A stretch of 64,000 nt of DNA from Liolophura sinensis (taxonomy: Eukaryota; Mollusca; Polyplacophora; Chitonida; Chitonidae), in assembly GCF_032854445.1 (NCBI RefSeq), contig NC_088300.1:19699608-19763607 (forward strand). Direction: 5' to 3'. A program made the translations under genes and the position numbers. Position 1 is the first letter of the stretch; every line of letters starts with the position of its first letter. Below, piece by piece: positions 32,085 to 44,400 of the stretch. The notes below the pieces were generated by a model. The model made no database searches and was not told the DNA's origin. It worked only from the letters and a program-made list of their open reading frames with translations.

Positions 32085-32200
32085 TTTATTTCATTGGTGT
32101 TTTATGCCGTACCAAAGAATATTTCATTTACACGATGGTGGCCAGCACTATGGTGGGAGGAAACCGGGCAGAGTCCTGGGGAAGCCAACGGCAATTCACA
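32085..32200 (-). repeat. Family 1 SINE 3' part, antisense
   Basis: Contains 'tttcattggtgttttatgcc', 'aagaatatttcatttacacg' and 'atggtgggaggaaaccgggc'. Confidence 0.85.
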
Positions 32201-32754
32201 GTAACATAACTATTATCATATTTGCATTTTATTAAACGCATGAAGAATGTGGAGAAAAAAAATCCACGAAGACCATATTCGGGATGAGCACAAAATGTCC
32301 TTTTAGATGAATACTTTGTTTACAGGTGTATGGTTCGTTTAGTTTTTAAGGACTAGACGTCGAAACACATTCCAGTTGTCAACCATATGGCCATTCCAGT
32401 TCAATAATCGCAAACCCAATTTCCAAAACAACGTTCAACACAAAACCACCCCAAAAATATATAGGTTGTCGGTATCAAAATATGTATCTCACTTGCTTTT
32501 TTGCTGGCAGCTGTTAACTCATCCATCAAAAGTGGCGCTTTTAATAAACACGATGTAAACTCAGTCCGTTTTGTGCGTGAAGTGTTCTAGTTATTAGCTT
32601 GAAAAACGATTACCAACCGGTACAAACTCTATGATCACGTCGGATATAAGCACGTACATGTCGATTGACCCATTGTGGTTCCCGAGCACAGGTATCAGTT
32701 ACGGCACTGACTGACAATGAAAATCATGATTGATCTTGATCTTTCATAATAACA

Positions 32755-32950
32755 CCGGGGCACATCAAAGACTTTTTCTTACAAATGGCAAGCTGCTGTC
32801 CCGCTTGGCGCCCACTACTGAGAGGTTAGAGCACAGAAACATGACTGGTTGGCCTGGAGTCGGTATAATGCGACCGGGTGGGGTGTCTTCGGTAAGATAC
32901 TTCAGAGGCGGCAGCATTCTGGTGGCATGAATTCGCCCTTCCACAAGTAC
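32755..32950 (+). repeat. Family 2 SINE body fragment
   Basis: Its reverse complement contains 'ctgaagtatcttaccgaaga' followed by 'caccc', closely matching 'ctgaagtattacgccgaaga' plus 'cacca' of the 7.3 kb element. This explains the overlapping ORFs on both strands here. Confidence 0.55.
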
Positions 32951-34250
32951 ACACAGTACATATGTACACACGCCGAATGATCCTCAAATTCATATAAATA
33001 AAAAAAAATTGTAACGTACGTAAAACCCGAAGCATACATCCAAATAAATGGAGCCCATATATATGGAATACTCAGTAATTAACTCACGCCTGTTTGGATG
33101 TGCGATAAAATTGATTCGATTGCTTGAAGCCAGTTTTATGAACACTTGGGGGAACCTTCAAAGCAAGTAACTAACAAACTTTCCCACTGGTGTGACACCT
33201 TTTTCACCTGTACAAGGCGTACGTTATATTGGTGAAATTGACTTAAAGGTTTCCGAAGAATTTCATGAAAGACCACCTAAGTGACGCTGCGAGCGCTGTG
33301 AACCGCTTATGAATTGCCACCAAAGCTCCTCGAACAGTGGAGGAGGGAATACTCAAGACTCTCGGTCCGGTGTTAGAAATGAAACCAACCCCTCGTGTGT
33401 CGTAGCGACAGGAAGACAGACATGCCTGTGTGGCGACCACACAGCACCCCTGTGTGTTGAAACTGGGCCATGTACATGGAGTCCAGCGATTACCAGTTAA
33501 ATGTCACAGGATGTTCTGCTCGGACATTTTGCTTTGTTTCTGTTACACGCCTCTACGCATACCGTTATACTGAAAATTAAACAAGCCTGGGGTTCAAAAC
33601 GAGTCCACTTTCATGCGACAGACCTGTGCGGTTTTCGAGCTCAACGACTCATAATTTGGTGCGATGTATCTTTGGTCATTGAACACCAAGCGGGATAGTA
33701 AAAATTTCTTGCTGCATCCCTCAAAAGAGCGTTCTTCAATGAAATTTAGACATTTTTTAGCCTGTGACAAGCCGTAAAAAGATAGCATTAAGTTTTAATT
33801 TACGCTTGGCTTTAAATGTTTAGCACAGGTGAACATTTTGCGGGATGTCAGAGTTAGTGCCAACTTTCGCTTGTTTAATAATATATAAACAACTGCTATT
33901 GGTGTACGAGTACAGTTGGTCTTGAGTGAAGAGAAAGTCTCTTTACAACAGGTTAAATAGCTTCCGAATGGAAATAGACCCCATCAACCATAGTGGAACT
34001 TAATTTACTCATTTATGCAAATAATCTGTAAACTGAATGATTATCTTTCCGTTTTTGTTTTTTATAACAACGTACAAACGTGTAGATATTGGAAGAGTTT
34101 ATATAAGTCAAGGGCTACGCGATTTCGGCTGAACGGAAGGAAAATTTCAATTCTATATACATCACAGACACGCTTTATTTTGACCAGTAAGGGGAAATAC
34201 AGTAATATTGCCAACTGTTGAATCATAATTGTGATGCCCAGTCTTGTGAC
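32951..34250. other. Intergenic, no gene recognised
   Basis: AT-rich with short ORFs on both strands (for example 33243-33440 minus, 33309-33500 plus) that overlap each other and show no family I recognise. Confidence 0.45.
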
Positions 34251-34300
34251 TCCGTAGTGTTAAGACCTGGAACGTACACCCTTGTGTTTCTCCTTGCCAG

Positions 34301-34436
34301 ACTTCAGACATTCGCCAACACTGCGCAATGGACGGCCCAGGAGATGGGCGGTTTGCCGAGAAATGAATACACAAAAGGGCTGGCAAAAGATCAAGTACTG
34401 AAGTATGGCAGTGGCTGGGTTATGCAGGCGCAGTGA
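34301..34436 (+). CDS. Candidate orphan terminal exon, unknown product
   Basis: A very good acceptor (pyrimidine-rich tract ending ttctccttgccag at 34300) is followed by 44 open codons to TGA at 34434-34436, beginning 'LQTFANTAQWTAQEMGGLPR' and ending 'YGSGWVMQAQ'. Residue use looks coding-like, but no upstream partner exon or family was recognised. It may be chance or part of a mobile element. Confidence 0.25.
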
Positions 34437-36302
34437 ACCTTTCTCACATGATCAAAATAGGTGTTGGGAACGCACTCCTTCGTCCTCTGACAGATTATCA
34501 ACAAAGATTTAGAGGTTAAAATCCGTGCAATGCTCCACTAACATCCATGTTGCCCTCGTTAATTTTCACATTAACAGCTGTGCAGAAAATATTCAGATTT
34601 ATGTGTATACGTAGATGAAATTGTAAAAGTGATGAAGAGAACAGTAAAATGTGGGGTTACCTCTGAGGTAAGAGTGAGATGGCAAGATGTGGGGTAGAAA
34701 AGAGCACTAACACCATATGGTTAAGTAACAGGAAGCGGCGAGATTCGTCTCCTTGGACTAGTATCGCTAAATAAATCACAGTTGTAGAAGCTGAAACGTT
34801 TTATGCCATAGAAATGCACTTCATGCTTTTGTCAACACAAGTATTAAATTAGACCCATACTCAATGCACATTTTATATGGTGCAACAAAAGGAGAAATCT
34901 TACTTCTTGAAGTAACTGTACACAATACAATGCCTCTGTAGTGAGATAAAGTAAATGGCTTTAGTTGATGCGTTTAATCTCCTAGGTCAGCGAGGGAAAA
35001 TTTTCATCAGTATACTTCACGGAAAAGAATTTCAACTTAGTTGTGAGGAGATAGGAATTTTCAAGTCCTGCCCCAAACCCCAAAGTCCCAGTCAATAATA
35101 TTGTCCTGTACTTGTCATCTTAAACCTGTTACCAGCAACAGTATTATGTTCATTTGGGATTACACTTCCTGGATATAGCACAGATTTTATAGCCAAATTA
35201 ACCAATACCAAATTGCAAGTTTCAAACCTGCAACCTCCAAGTCCTGTTCCCTAACAAAATTAACTTTTTAAACGACATCTACCAATCTGGTCACCAGTGA
35301 TTATTTCACTCGCTCCACAATGATACCCATTCAATCAACCTTTCATACAGCACATGTCCATTCTACAGTGGAACAAATACGAAGTTAAGGGTTTGAGTAA
35401 AATATCAAGTGAACAGTTAATAGTCCCTCTCTATACATGCCTAGGGTACAAGATGGCCAAGTTATCTGCATGTGTATGGTTTGCATGTTTTATGCTTTGT
35501 GCGCACTAAATTACTCGTTACCAGATGGTGGGCTGACAGTATGATCTTCGTCAATTACATATACAAGTACTACTGCCGACAGGCACAGTTTTGAAGATGA
35601 CCAATGTGTTCGGTAGTTTGATCAGAAGTGATTTTCAGAAGTGAAGCGTCACAGACATTTGTAAATGTGATTGAAGGCATAAATAACAAAATGAAAAATG
35701 ACAGGTTTTCAGTGGGTGGGGAAAATGTCAGCGCTGTTTAATGAATAAACAAACAAGTGGTATATGTCTCTACAATGACTGCCACAACGAAAACATAAAT
35801 AAGACCACAGCATGAACTAAAACAGTAGCATTAAGTAAAAGCAATGAAGACAGACAAGGTAGATGTCCAGTAAAACCAGCTGCTGTATTTCCCCCCCACT
35901 CTGCAGGGGTGTAACATCTACAGCAGGCAAGGTTTTACAATAATATCAGAATGAGGGGATGAACGCTGCAGTAGTCTACTACTGGGCCAATGAAAGTGTA
36001 ACATCTCTCATAAATAGTAAAAGGTCAGTTCTACCCATACAAGGAGAACAAATGTAAAAAGAAAAAAAAAAAAGAAGAATGATAATAAAAAAAAAGTGTT
36101 GGAGCCCCATATGAAGGAGTCCAATAACAACCACACATTATCTTCAGCACAAATCCCCATACATCCAGATCAACAAAAACACAAATAATGGCTAGTGTCT
36201 GGGCACATCTCCCCAATACTATAAAGTCATTCGAAAATTAAAATAACTAGTAATAAATTTAAGATTCACAAGAAATTGCATTTCGTATTATCATATACAT
36301 GT

Positions 36303-36342
36303 ACATATATATATATATATATATATGTTATATATATATAAA
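36303..36342. repeat. (AT)n microsatellite
   Basis: Interrupted AT dinucleotide run. Confidence 0.9.
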
Positions 36343-36624
36343 TTGTTGATCACATGTCTGTTTTCAGTAGCAACCGAGGTAAATCCATACCGATGAACTA
36401 AAATAATATTAAATGGATCTATATGAATATATTATTACGTTATCTTTGTCTGTCTGAGTGCATGAAGTTGTGATAAATAACAAGAAGCCTTTCTATGAAA
36501 GGCATAAGGGTATATATGAGGAGCATACAGTGTTGGTATCATCATTACACTTGGAAGTTCCAATTAAAACATCAACAATTTGTTTGTCCAATGAAAGTCC
36601 ACTTAAAATGCCTGAGCAGGAACA

Positions 36625-36715
36625 GTCCTAAGTCCACGGATATCACAAGGACAGTCCTAGCGTCCACAGATATCACAGGGACAGTCCTAGATTCCACAGA
36701 TATCACTCTCCAGTC
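36625..36715. repeat. Short tandem repeat, ~34-bp unit
   Basis: About 2.5 copies built on 'gtccacagatatcac' and 'gggacagtccta', probably in the NOVA 3' UTR. Confidence 0.8.
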
Positions 36716-36890
36716 CAGAATAAGCTTCATATAAATTAAGGGCAAGGAAATCCATGATGTAAAACAAAAAGAAAAACCAACAACAACCACCACTTCAGTG
36801 TGTCCTGAAAACCCGATTTCATGTGTTTTCTGCATGAAGACTGAAAATGACACGTCCCTATGAGTCTGTTTGGCTGGAGTTCCAACTCTG

Positions 36891-36892
36891 TG

Positions 36893-36924
<32 letters not shown>

Positions 36925-36935
36925 TTATATTGATT
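36891..36935. repeat. (AT)n-rich microsatellite
   Basis: AT dinucleotides grading into 'atatttatat' repeats, about 260 bp from the NOVA stop. Confidence 0.9.
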
Positions 36936-37195
36936 ATTTACAGCATGCACTATGACCTCATGACTGTACGACATATCCGTGGGGCATCAAGAGTCCGTCT
37001 TGACTGAATGATCCTAATGTATGCAGAATGCAGGACAAACTTGAAAAAAAACAGAGATAGATCACATTCTGTGCCATTATGCAGGTGAAAACTGAAAATA
37101 AAACGTCACAGATGTCTTGGGTTTCTTTGTTGACTATAGCATATTAAAATTTCAAATTGGTTAAACAATACGTACTAAGATGGTGAGGAGAGGGG

Positions 37196-38442
37196 CTAGC
37201 GTGTGGCTCCTTGACGAGCCCTCTTCACTTCCTCTTGCTGTATCCGCTGATTAATCAAATAGTGGGCTTGCCCGATGCTGTTAGCTGAGCCAGTGATGGT
37301 GACCACTCGGTTACGGGTGCCCGGCACCCACACACCTTTCTTAGAGATCTGAATATTGGTGCTGGTCAGCTGTTGCAGTTCTACAATGCCTTTACCTCCT
37401 GGCCCTAAAATGGCACCCACTATGTTTTCAGCGACCTCGATCTCACGTTTGCTGGCCACGCTTGACTTCTCCTCCGCAGAGGCAGCGTACGGAGAGGCGA
37501 TCGCCGTTCCTAGACCGAAAGAATTTTGGTTAAGATTGACACTCACACTGGGCGAACGCTCACTGCCGAATCCTGCACAAGTATTGGGGAGGCCGGTCGG
37601 GCTGGTGTAGTTGCTACTTCCAAAAGAATCATTCAGCATGGGGCTGCCCCCGAAACGATCACTACCCTGTAGGCTGGGAGAAGAATTGCCAAAGAGACTG
37701 GAGCTAGCTCCGGTAGACCCGGAGCTGCCGAGGCCGGAGGAGCCACTGCCTACTGGTCCAAACAGACTGCCCCCGGTGCCTGTGGCTGTGGTAGTGCCCA
37801 GGAACGAGCTGCTCACACTGCTATTCGTATTGGTTGTCGTATTCGATATAATACTCGTAGGACCTAAAGGCGACGCTCCCAGGTTCAGGTTGCCCAGGCT
37901 CGTATTGCTGGCACCCAGGTTTGATAAATTAGACATGGGGCCGACATTGCCGATACCTAAACCCATTCCCAGAATGCCGTAGCTGGCCAGGGTGTTCATG
38001 GCTAGGCTGATCTCGTCTGTGGCCTGTTCCGAGTAGCCCTGGTTGCGGAGAGTAGCTTTGAGGTTATCCAAGGCCGAACTGCTCATGCTGCCCGACATGG
38101 CACTATTCAGGTTCAGATTAGTCATTCCACTTCCTATACTATTGTTTAAACCAAACGCACCATTGTTGGCATTCATTCCACTGAATCCCGCAATGGATGC
38201 CCCTGTAAAGTTGCTCGCATTAAAGTTATTGGGGAGGTTGCTTGCCGCCATGCCCAGTTCCATACCACGGTTTTGATTGTACTGGCTGGCAATATTAGCG
38301 AAAGGTGAACCAGTTGGGTTGGCGCTGGCTACCGGGCCCGTGTAATCCGCATAGCTTATATTTGGACAACTACCACTTTGAGGATCTTCAACAATTTTCT
38401 GTAATATAAGCTCCACAGCCTTCTTATTGGACTCCATATCAC
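37196..38442 (-). CDS. NOVA: NOVA terminal coding exon 5 (linker and KH3)
   Basis: 1247 nt, acceptor ttcaacag|GTGATA, stop TAG at 37198-37196. Starts '[20 protein letters not shown]', then about 300 low-complexity residues rich in Gly, Ser, Asn and Leu (many GSSG/SSLFG-like pieces), with '[16 protein letters not shown]' resembling the conserved 'ITSALNTLASYGYNL' of vertebrates, then KH3. The KH3 loop reads GPGG instead of GKGG. Confidence 0.97.
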
Positions 38443-41400
38443 CTGTTGAAGCAAAGCCGAAAAAAACAATGTTAAAACTTAATAATGATATGACAATATC
38501 ACGAAAGACAACAGTTTCTACAACTGATACAAGTACTTAAAGATTTCTACCTTGATCTGAACAATATCACATACTCCATTTCCATTCAAAATTAACAGTT
38601 TATTTATCTGATTTACATTTAACTTGTTATTCAAGCATTTTCAACCTTATAATATCAGTCAGGGTTATGGCTGGAGGATCAACCCCTGAGTCATGAGGGG
38701 TTAGTGAGGGGTCACTGAGCAATTAGCATTCACCTGGTTAACCCATTTTGATCCTGAAAGAAATTAAATCCTAACGATCAAAGTTGCACTGAGAATACAT
38801 GTTCACATGGAGGCTGAGTACACCTCAAGAATGGATCCTGTCTTACCTGCTACTGTTACACAGCGCTCGGGCAAATTGGTTTCCTTGGATTTCTGTGATA
38901 TTTGGACGTATGCCCCGCTCTCCTCCTTGATTTGCTTGATGAAGTTGCCTCCTTTGCCAATGATCATCCCAGCTGTGCTATTTGGTACTAAGATCTTCAC
39001 CTGAAAAGAATCAAACTGGGAAACATGTTTTAAAAATGTAGTAATATGTCTGAAGAATGATTGGGCATGACACAGAAGACAGATGATGCACACTGCGAGA
39101 CGAAAGCAGAGTGCAGTGAAACCTGTGATGAAGGAGGAGGATGTGAATGTGGAGAGTGAGTGAGCTGGTCAGTTGGGTGATAAGGCCATATGTATATCTA
39201 CCTAGTTAAATGTTTCTCAGACACAACTGCAATTTAATCAGGGATGAAAGATACTTTTTCACTACCCTTTTTCATCACTTGAAAGAATACAAAAATCCTA
39301 TCAGATGATCCATTTATGCTGGCTGGATACATTTTCTTTAGTGCATTGAACAGGTCACGCATTTGAGAAACATTTTCTTTATTTTCTGCACCTAAGCTGT
39401 GTAGCCATTATGGGAGTGTAGGAGAAACATGGGTTTTTTCAATATATGACCAGAAAGCATAAGTAATTCCAAGAGAAAATCGACACCATGTGACTGAAAT
39501 TTATTACTTTGTGGATAATCACACAAATCAGGATCACTGAACATTTCCTAGCCCTCCTTATTTCAATTTTCCAAAACGTCCTCAAGAAAATGGCAGACGT
39601 TCATCCACACAGGTTTTACTGCAACAATTCAATAATACTACAACACCAAAAACAAGAAAGCATATACATGCAGCTAGAAACATTTTAATCTTTACATTTC
39701 AATACTCCAAAACAAAAAACAAGTTTCAAAAGTAAATCAGAGAAACAGCATAACTAAATGCTTCACTTATTATCTAAAACATGTTATTTCCATTTCCATT
39801 TATCTTAATATTAAATGTTACTTCTCTCTGGTGTGTTTGGAACAAGTGGTTATCTCTTTCACACTTTCTTGCAAATTAGAACTGCTTCCTGGAACTATTT
39901 CCCATTCTTAAACATTGCTGTGACGCCACACTATTGTCTTAGCAGCTGATTATTTCTCAAGAATCCACACTTGTAAGTTTTGTTTTGAGTGGATTCGAAC
40001 CCAAGCACACAATGCCCTAAAACATTCCAGCATCCCACTGAGCTATCTGAGAAGACCATACAACCTTCTCCTTTAATGCAACTTTAAAAGTTTGTCCTTT
40101 GCTTAATACCAAACTGCATACTACCCTAATCTTTGTAAGAGACAAACAGTAATCAGGCAACACCTACAATGAAAACTCACACAGAACCTGTATGTAACAG
40201 CAGAGTAACAACAAAAACGAATATGTAAACGAAGATGTTACGAATCCGTGGCTGTCACAGTACGAAAGAAATACAACCTATTTTCTCATTATTTGTGGCA
40301 GTATGCCAACTTTGGTTGTGTTAATTAACTGCTCGCTATCAACAGTTGTCAATGCTATCATACTTGTTCTCTACCAATTCTGGAGCGCTTATGGATACAA
40401 GGTAAAAGTATAAATTCCAATGCCAGGTTATAAACGACCTTTGTAGAATTATGATAAGTCAGAAAAAAAAAAAAATCAGCAGATGAACAGATGCGTTGTA
40501 CCTTTTTATGTGCTAGAGGTCTTCCACATTTTTAAGACATGAACCAATGGTGGGATCTGCGCCATTACTACACTGGGTCAAGAATAATGAGTCCCTGTCC
40601 GAGTCACTGTCCATAAACCTTACACACCCAGTGTATGCTCATGTAGTAACCTTTATGGTCTACAACCGACTGGACCTCCCCTGACTCTAATGCACTATGT
40701 AATTTCATGTAACACCGTCACTAAAGATCAACCATGCTACATATTATTTTCAACTATGCAAATAAATGTGACTAAGCCGGCACAAAAGAGCATTCATTGA
40801 CGCTAACTGTGATGTAACATTTTATTTATAATTTTTTTGAAATGACTCCGTGAGATTCTTGAAAAATAATCGATAGTTGCTACATTACTACAAACATGTT
40901 TAAGCAAGAGAAAGAACAGTTCATTCTTGAAAAGGGATTGACACAGCGCTCTGCATCTTTTTTCAAGAATCAACAGTTCCTCCTCATTTCTCCACTACAA
41001 AACATTCCAAAGAAACAGATGTGTATGGGCAAACATAAGCAAGAGAATTCCAATTCAGGAGGAGATAACCACCATTCCAAACCCTTCCCTCCATGAACTC
41101 TTGTTCTAGCAGACTATTAAGTAAGACAACTATCCTATATACCAGCTAGCCAAGGAAAACAGAAAAAGAAATAATTACCTGTTTATGCCTTTCAAAATTA
41201 CTTTTGGCTTCACCATCAAGTTTTGGATTTGGATCAGGTTTTTCCCGTATTTTTTCCATGATAAAATTGTGAACCTTCCTAACTGAATCTACGGAACCCA
41301 TTATTAAACACACTCTTTCCGTTGTAGCTGAAACAAGTGAACAGTTATGTACAGTTAGACACAGGTAAATAATGAAAAATGCAAAAAGAAAAAAACAGCG

Positions 41401-44400
41401 AATGCCATTGTACAATCTGTTCAAGAATGATTTCTCAAAAATTGGTTCATTCATCTTTTAACGTCAATGGGGAACACTGCTTTTCCAAAGCATTTATATC
41501 TTGTTTTTTTCTTCTGTAATACATCACTGACTCCATATAGGTGTGCTCGTAAAAACAAAGAGGAAGTTTACAAACACTACAGCCTAACAGCAGCAAGTGA
41601 TATGTTTATTTTACAGTTTGGAACAGACTTGTGCAGGCAGGAAAGGTTGTACAATCATACCCTATGCTATTATAAAAACAGGTCCATGTACAGGTATCCT
41701 TTCATCCATTTGGTGCCTATATTGCCTGTTACAGATACACCTTGACATGTACCAATGTGGATAACAAAAATCAGAACTTTATATACTTTCTATATTGTCT
41801 TTGTTCAATTTATACCGTTTGTTGTCTGACTTGATAACGGTAAAAACTCACCTGGGTAAAAATCATTAGCTTTGGACATTTTGACACGGGCACCGGCATC
41901 TTTTTGAACCTGGGCAATTGTTTCTCCTCCCTTGCCTATGATAGCTCCTGCGGCTACACTTGGGACAAGGATCTTCATGTGAATGTTCTCCACTGAAAAT
42001 GTACAACAGTTTAACACCTGTATCAATACATGCCGGCTAATTCAGATTTAAATCTCAGTAGTATTACTGGTACACATATCAGCATAACAGAGGCAGTAAT
42101 GTATGCTGGGTTAATATCCATAACTAAGCATACATGTACAACGGTCTACCATGACAGTCATGCAAAGTTTCCCCCATTAAAGCTTATAGTATCTACATGT
42201 ACCAGAATGATTTTTTGTTATAAATGTACATCACGTAATAGCCATGTCTGGTATGGAGTGGCTTTCCATGAGGATGCATAGTGTAAAATACAGTATGAGC
42301 TGTGTTATCCATGTTCACAGGCCAGAGACACAATTGTGGGAACATGTTGAAACCAGTATAGCAAGAGTCAGTACACATTCAACAAATTACTTTTTTGAGA
42401 AACTACTGGAGCATGGAAAATGTACACAATGTGCATAGATGTGGTACATATGTCTGCTCTTCTCAAAATTATTGCTACTGCACAATTATGCAACAATAAT
42501 GATACTGATGCATGTAAATTAAAAATAATGCTGGGCTCATAACAGAACGTCACCACATGTATGTTTAGATGGTGCAGTGCTGTATAGACTATAGTGACTG
42601 ATCTTAAATAGGAGTGACAGGGAAGGGGGGGGGATACCGGGGAGACGATAATTAACCAGATCTTCCCCAGCCTTGATGTGGAAGCTATCTAATCTCTGGT
42701 CACATCAGGGGGATCCATTGTCCCATGACATGGATCTGATCACATGTCACCCGAATTACCATCCAAAGTGCCCATTCAATCAGCTGTGGCAAGCCCTGTG
42801 ACAGGCCATGCAGTCTAGGCAGATCCTACAATACATCCTGGTGGTTGTAACCATGTATAAACTACATGGTCATGGTACTGGGTCATACCAACTGAGGAGA
42901 GGCAAGTCAGCCTATTCGATAAGCTTCACCAAATCCAAAAATTATAGTTCTAAAGCCCTTATGGATGTCTACATCAGCAGTACAAGTGTGATGTCACAAG
43001 CAGTACAAGTGTAATGTCACAAGCATTACAACTGTAAAGTCACAAGAGGTCACGCTCACATACACGTTTGTTCATGTACACATACAGACAGCATACACCA
43101 CTGACAGCATGTTTTCTCATCTCTTGAGTATGTAGAATAAAGAAAAAGTAATGTGTTTATAGGTCAGTATCATATGAGCTTTAAAGACAAACGAAGTCAA
43201 TGTTTGTGTGGGGGAGGATACAGCCTGTCATCCAACAACCTGTTCAGGTAAATGTTAAACCTGTGTGAATTGGGGTGTTATTTCACATTAGCACAGCATC
43301 ATGCCTATATGATGAACGCCAACATCCCAAACTGGTTTTTCTGCCAAACTCTGTAAGCTCTGAAAAAAGTCAACCAAGAGTATAAAGAAAGATGCAAGAT
43401 GTAAAATGAGAAAAGGACTAAGTACTGGATAAACTGGGAACGTAGTGAAAGTATCCCGTATGGTATCCATGACAACAGAGGATGAGGGGTAATCTAACAG
43501 GTTGGAGAGCATTCATCAAAGAGCCAGAAACCTGCCTGAGCTTGGTACAGGTAAAAACAGGGTGAAAAGGAGCTACATGTAGTTAGGCAGGAAGAGCTGA
43601 AATAGAGGGTGGGCTAAAACAGTCTTCACATTTTTGTTTACATCCACAAATGTAAAACCGTACATGTCCATGCTACCCTGAAAAATACATGTATGCACAG
43701 TTACACAAACATGTTACTAAAAAGCTTTCAAACATAAATTTATTTATCGTTAACATCCGTGCAAACATTTGCTATAGAATATTATATGAGTTGAAATAAA
43801 TACATGTACCTATACATGCATTGAAATTCGATAGAACATTTTCAACCTTGTTACACAGAGAATGTCCATGAGATTAAGGAAAGCATGAAAGGGTCAGTGG
43901 TACACACACTACATGTTACATGTGGTTTACAATTCCAGGTTTTTCTTGATCCAAAAATTAAACAAAAAAGCGATGCTAACAACAATGTACATGAAAGTAT
44001 GTTTCCTCTGAAAAAGCAATGGCATAAGAACATGTATGACAAAGCTTTACATTACATCTTGACGATACCTACATGCATGCATGTCACAGACAGCCTCACA
44101 AATCCTACATTTCCTAAATGTGACCACTCTACGCAAGGTCACTCAGTTTCATGCTCACATAATTAATTATACATGTATGATTGGGGATGTCTTAAAAATC
44201 TTAAATTTAAATGAAGGTGCTGCTATGCAAGGGAAATAACTTCACTGCTGAACATTCATCGTGGCATGCTCCCTGCACTGGCATGTTGTCAGTATTATTG
44301 ATTCTCCTCTCTGGAGACAGAAACACCAGCACAGGATTTCCCACAGTAAGCCACTATCCCTGACATACAAATATGGGGCAGGCCTGGGCAGTGGAGCCAG

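Larger units (their letters stand above)
34437..37195 (-). other. Intergenic and probable NOVA 3' UTR
   Basis: Downstream of the NOVA stop on the minus strand. Contains two long AT dinucleotide runs (36303-36342 and 36891-36935) and a roughly 34-bp tandem repeat (36625-36715, 'gtccacagatatcac' motif, about 2.5 copies). No canonical polyadenylation signal was chosen with confidence, so the UTR end is unknown. Confidence 0.45.

Noticed and set aside
32730-33035. Overlapping ORFs on both strands
   Set aside because: The DNA is similar to the family 2 SINE at 7.3 kb; the ORFs are by-products of the element.
33243-33500. Overlapping ORFs on both strands between COQ8A and NOVA
   Set aside because: They overlap in antisense, have no splice context and match no family I recognise.
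37356-38276. Long plus-strand ORFs rich in Pro/Leu
   Set aside because: They are antisense shadows of the NOVA terminal exon.
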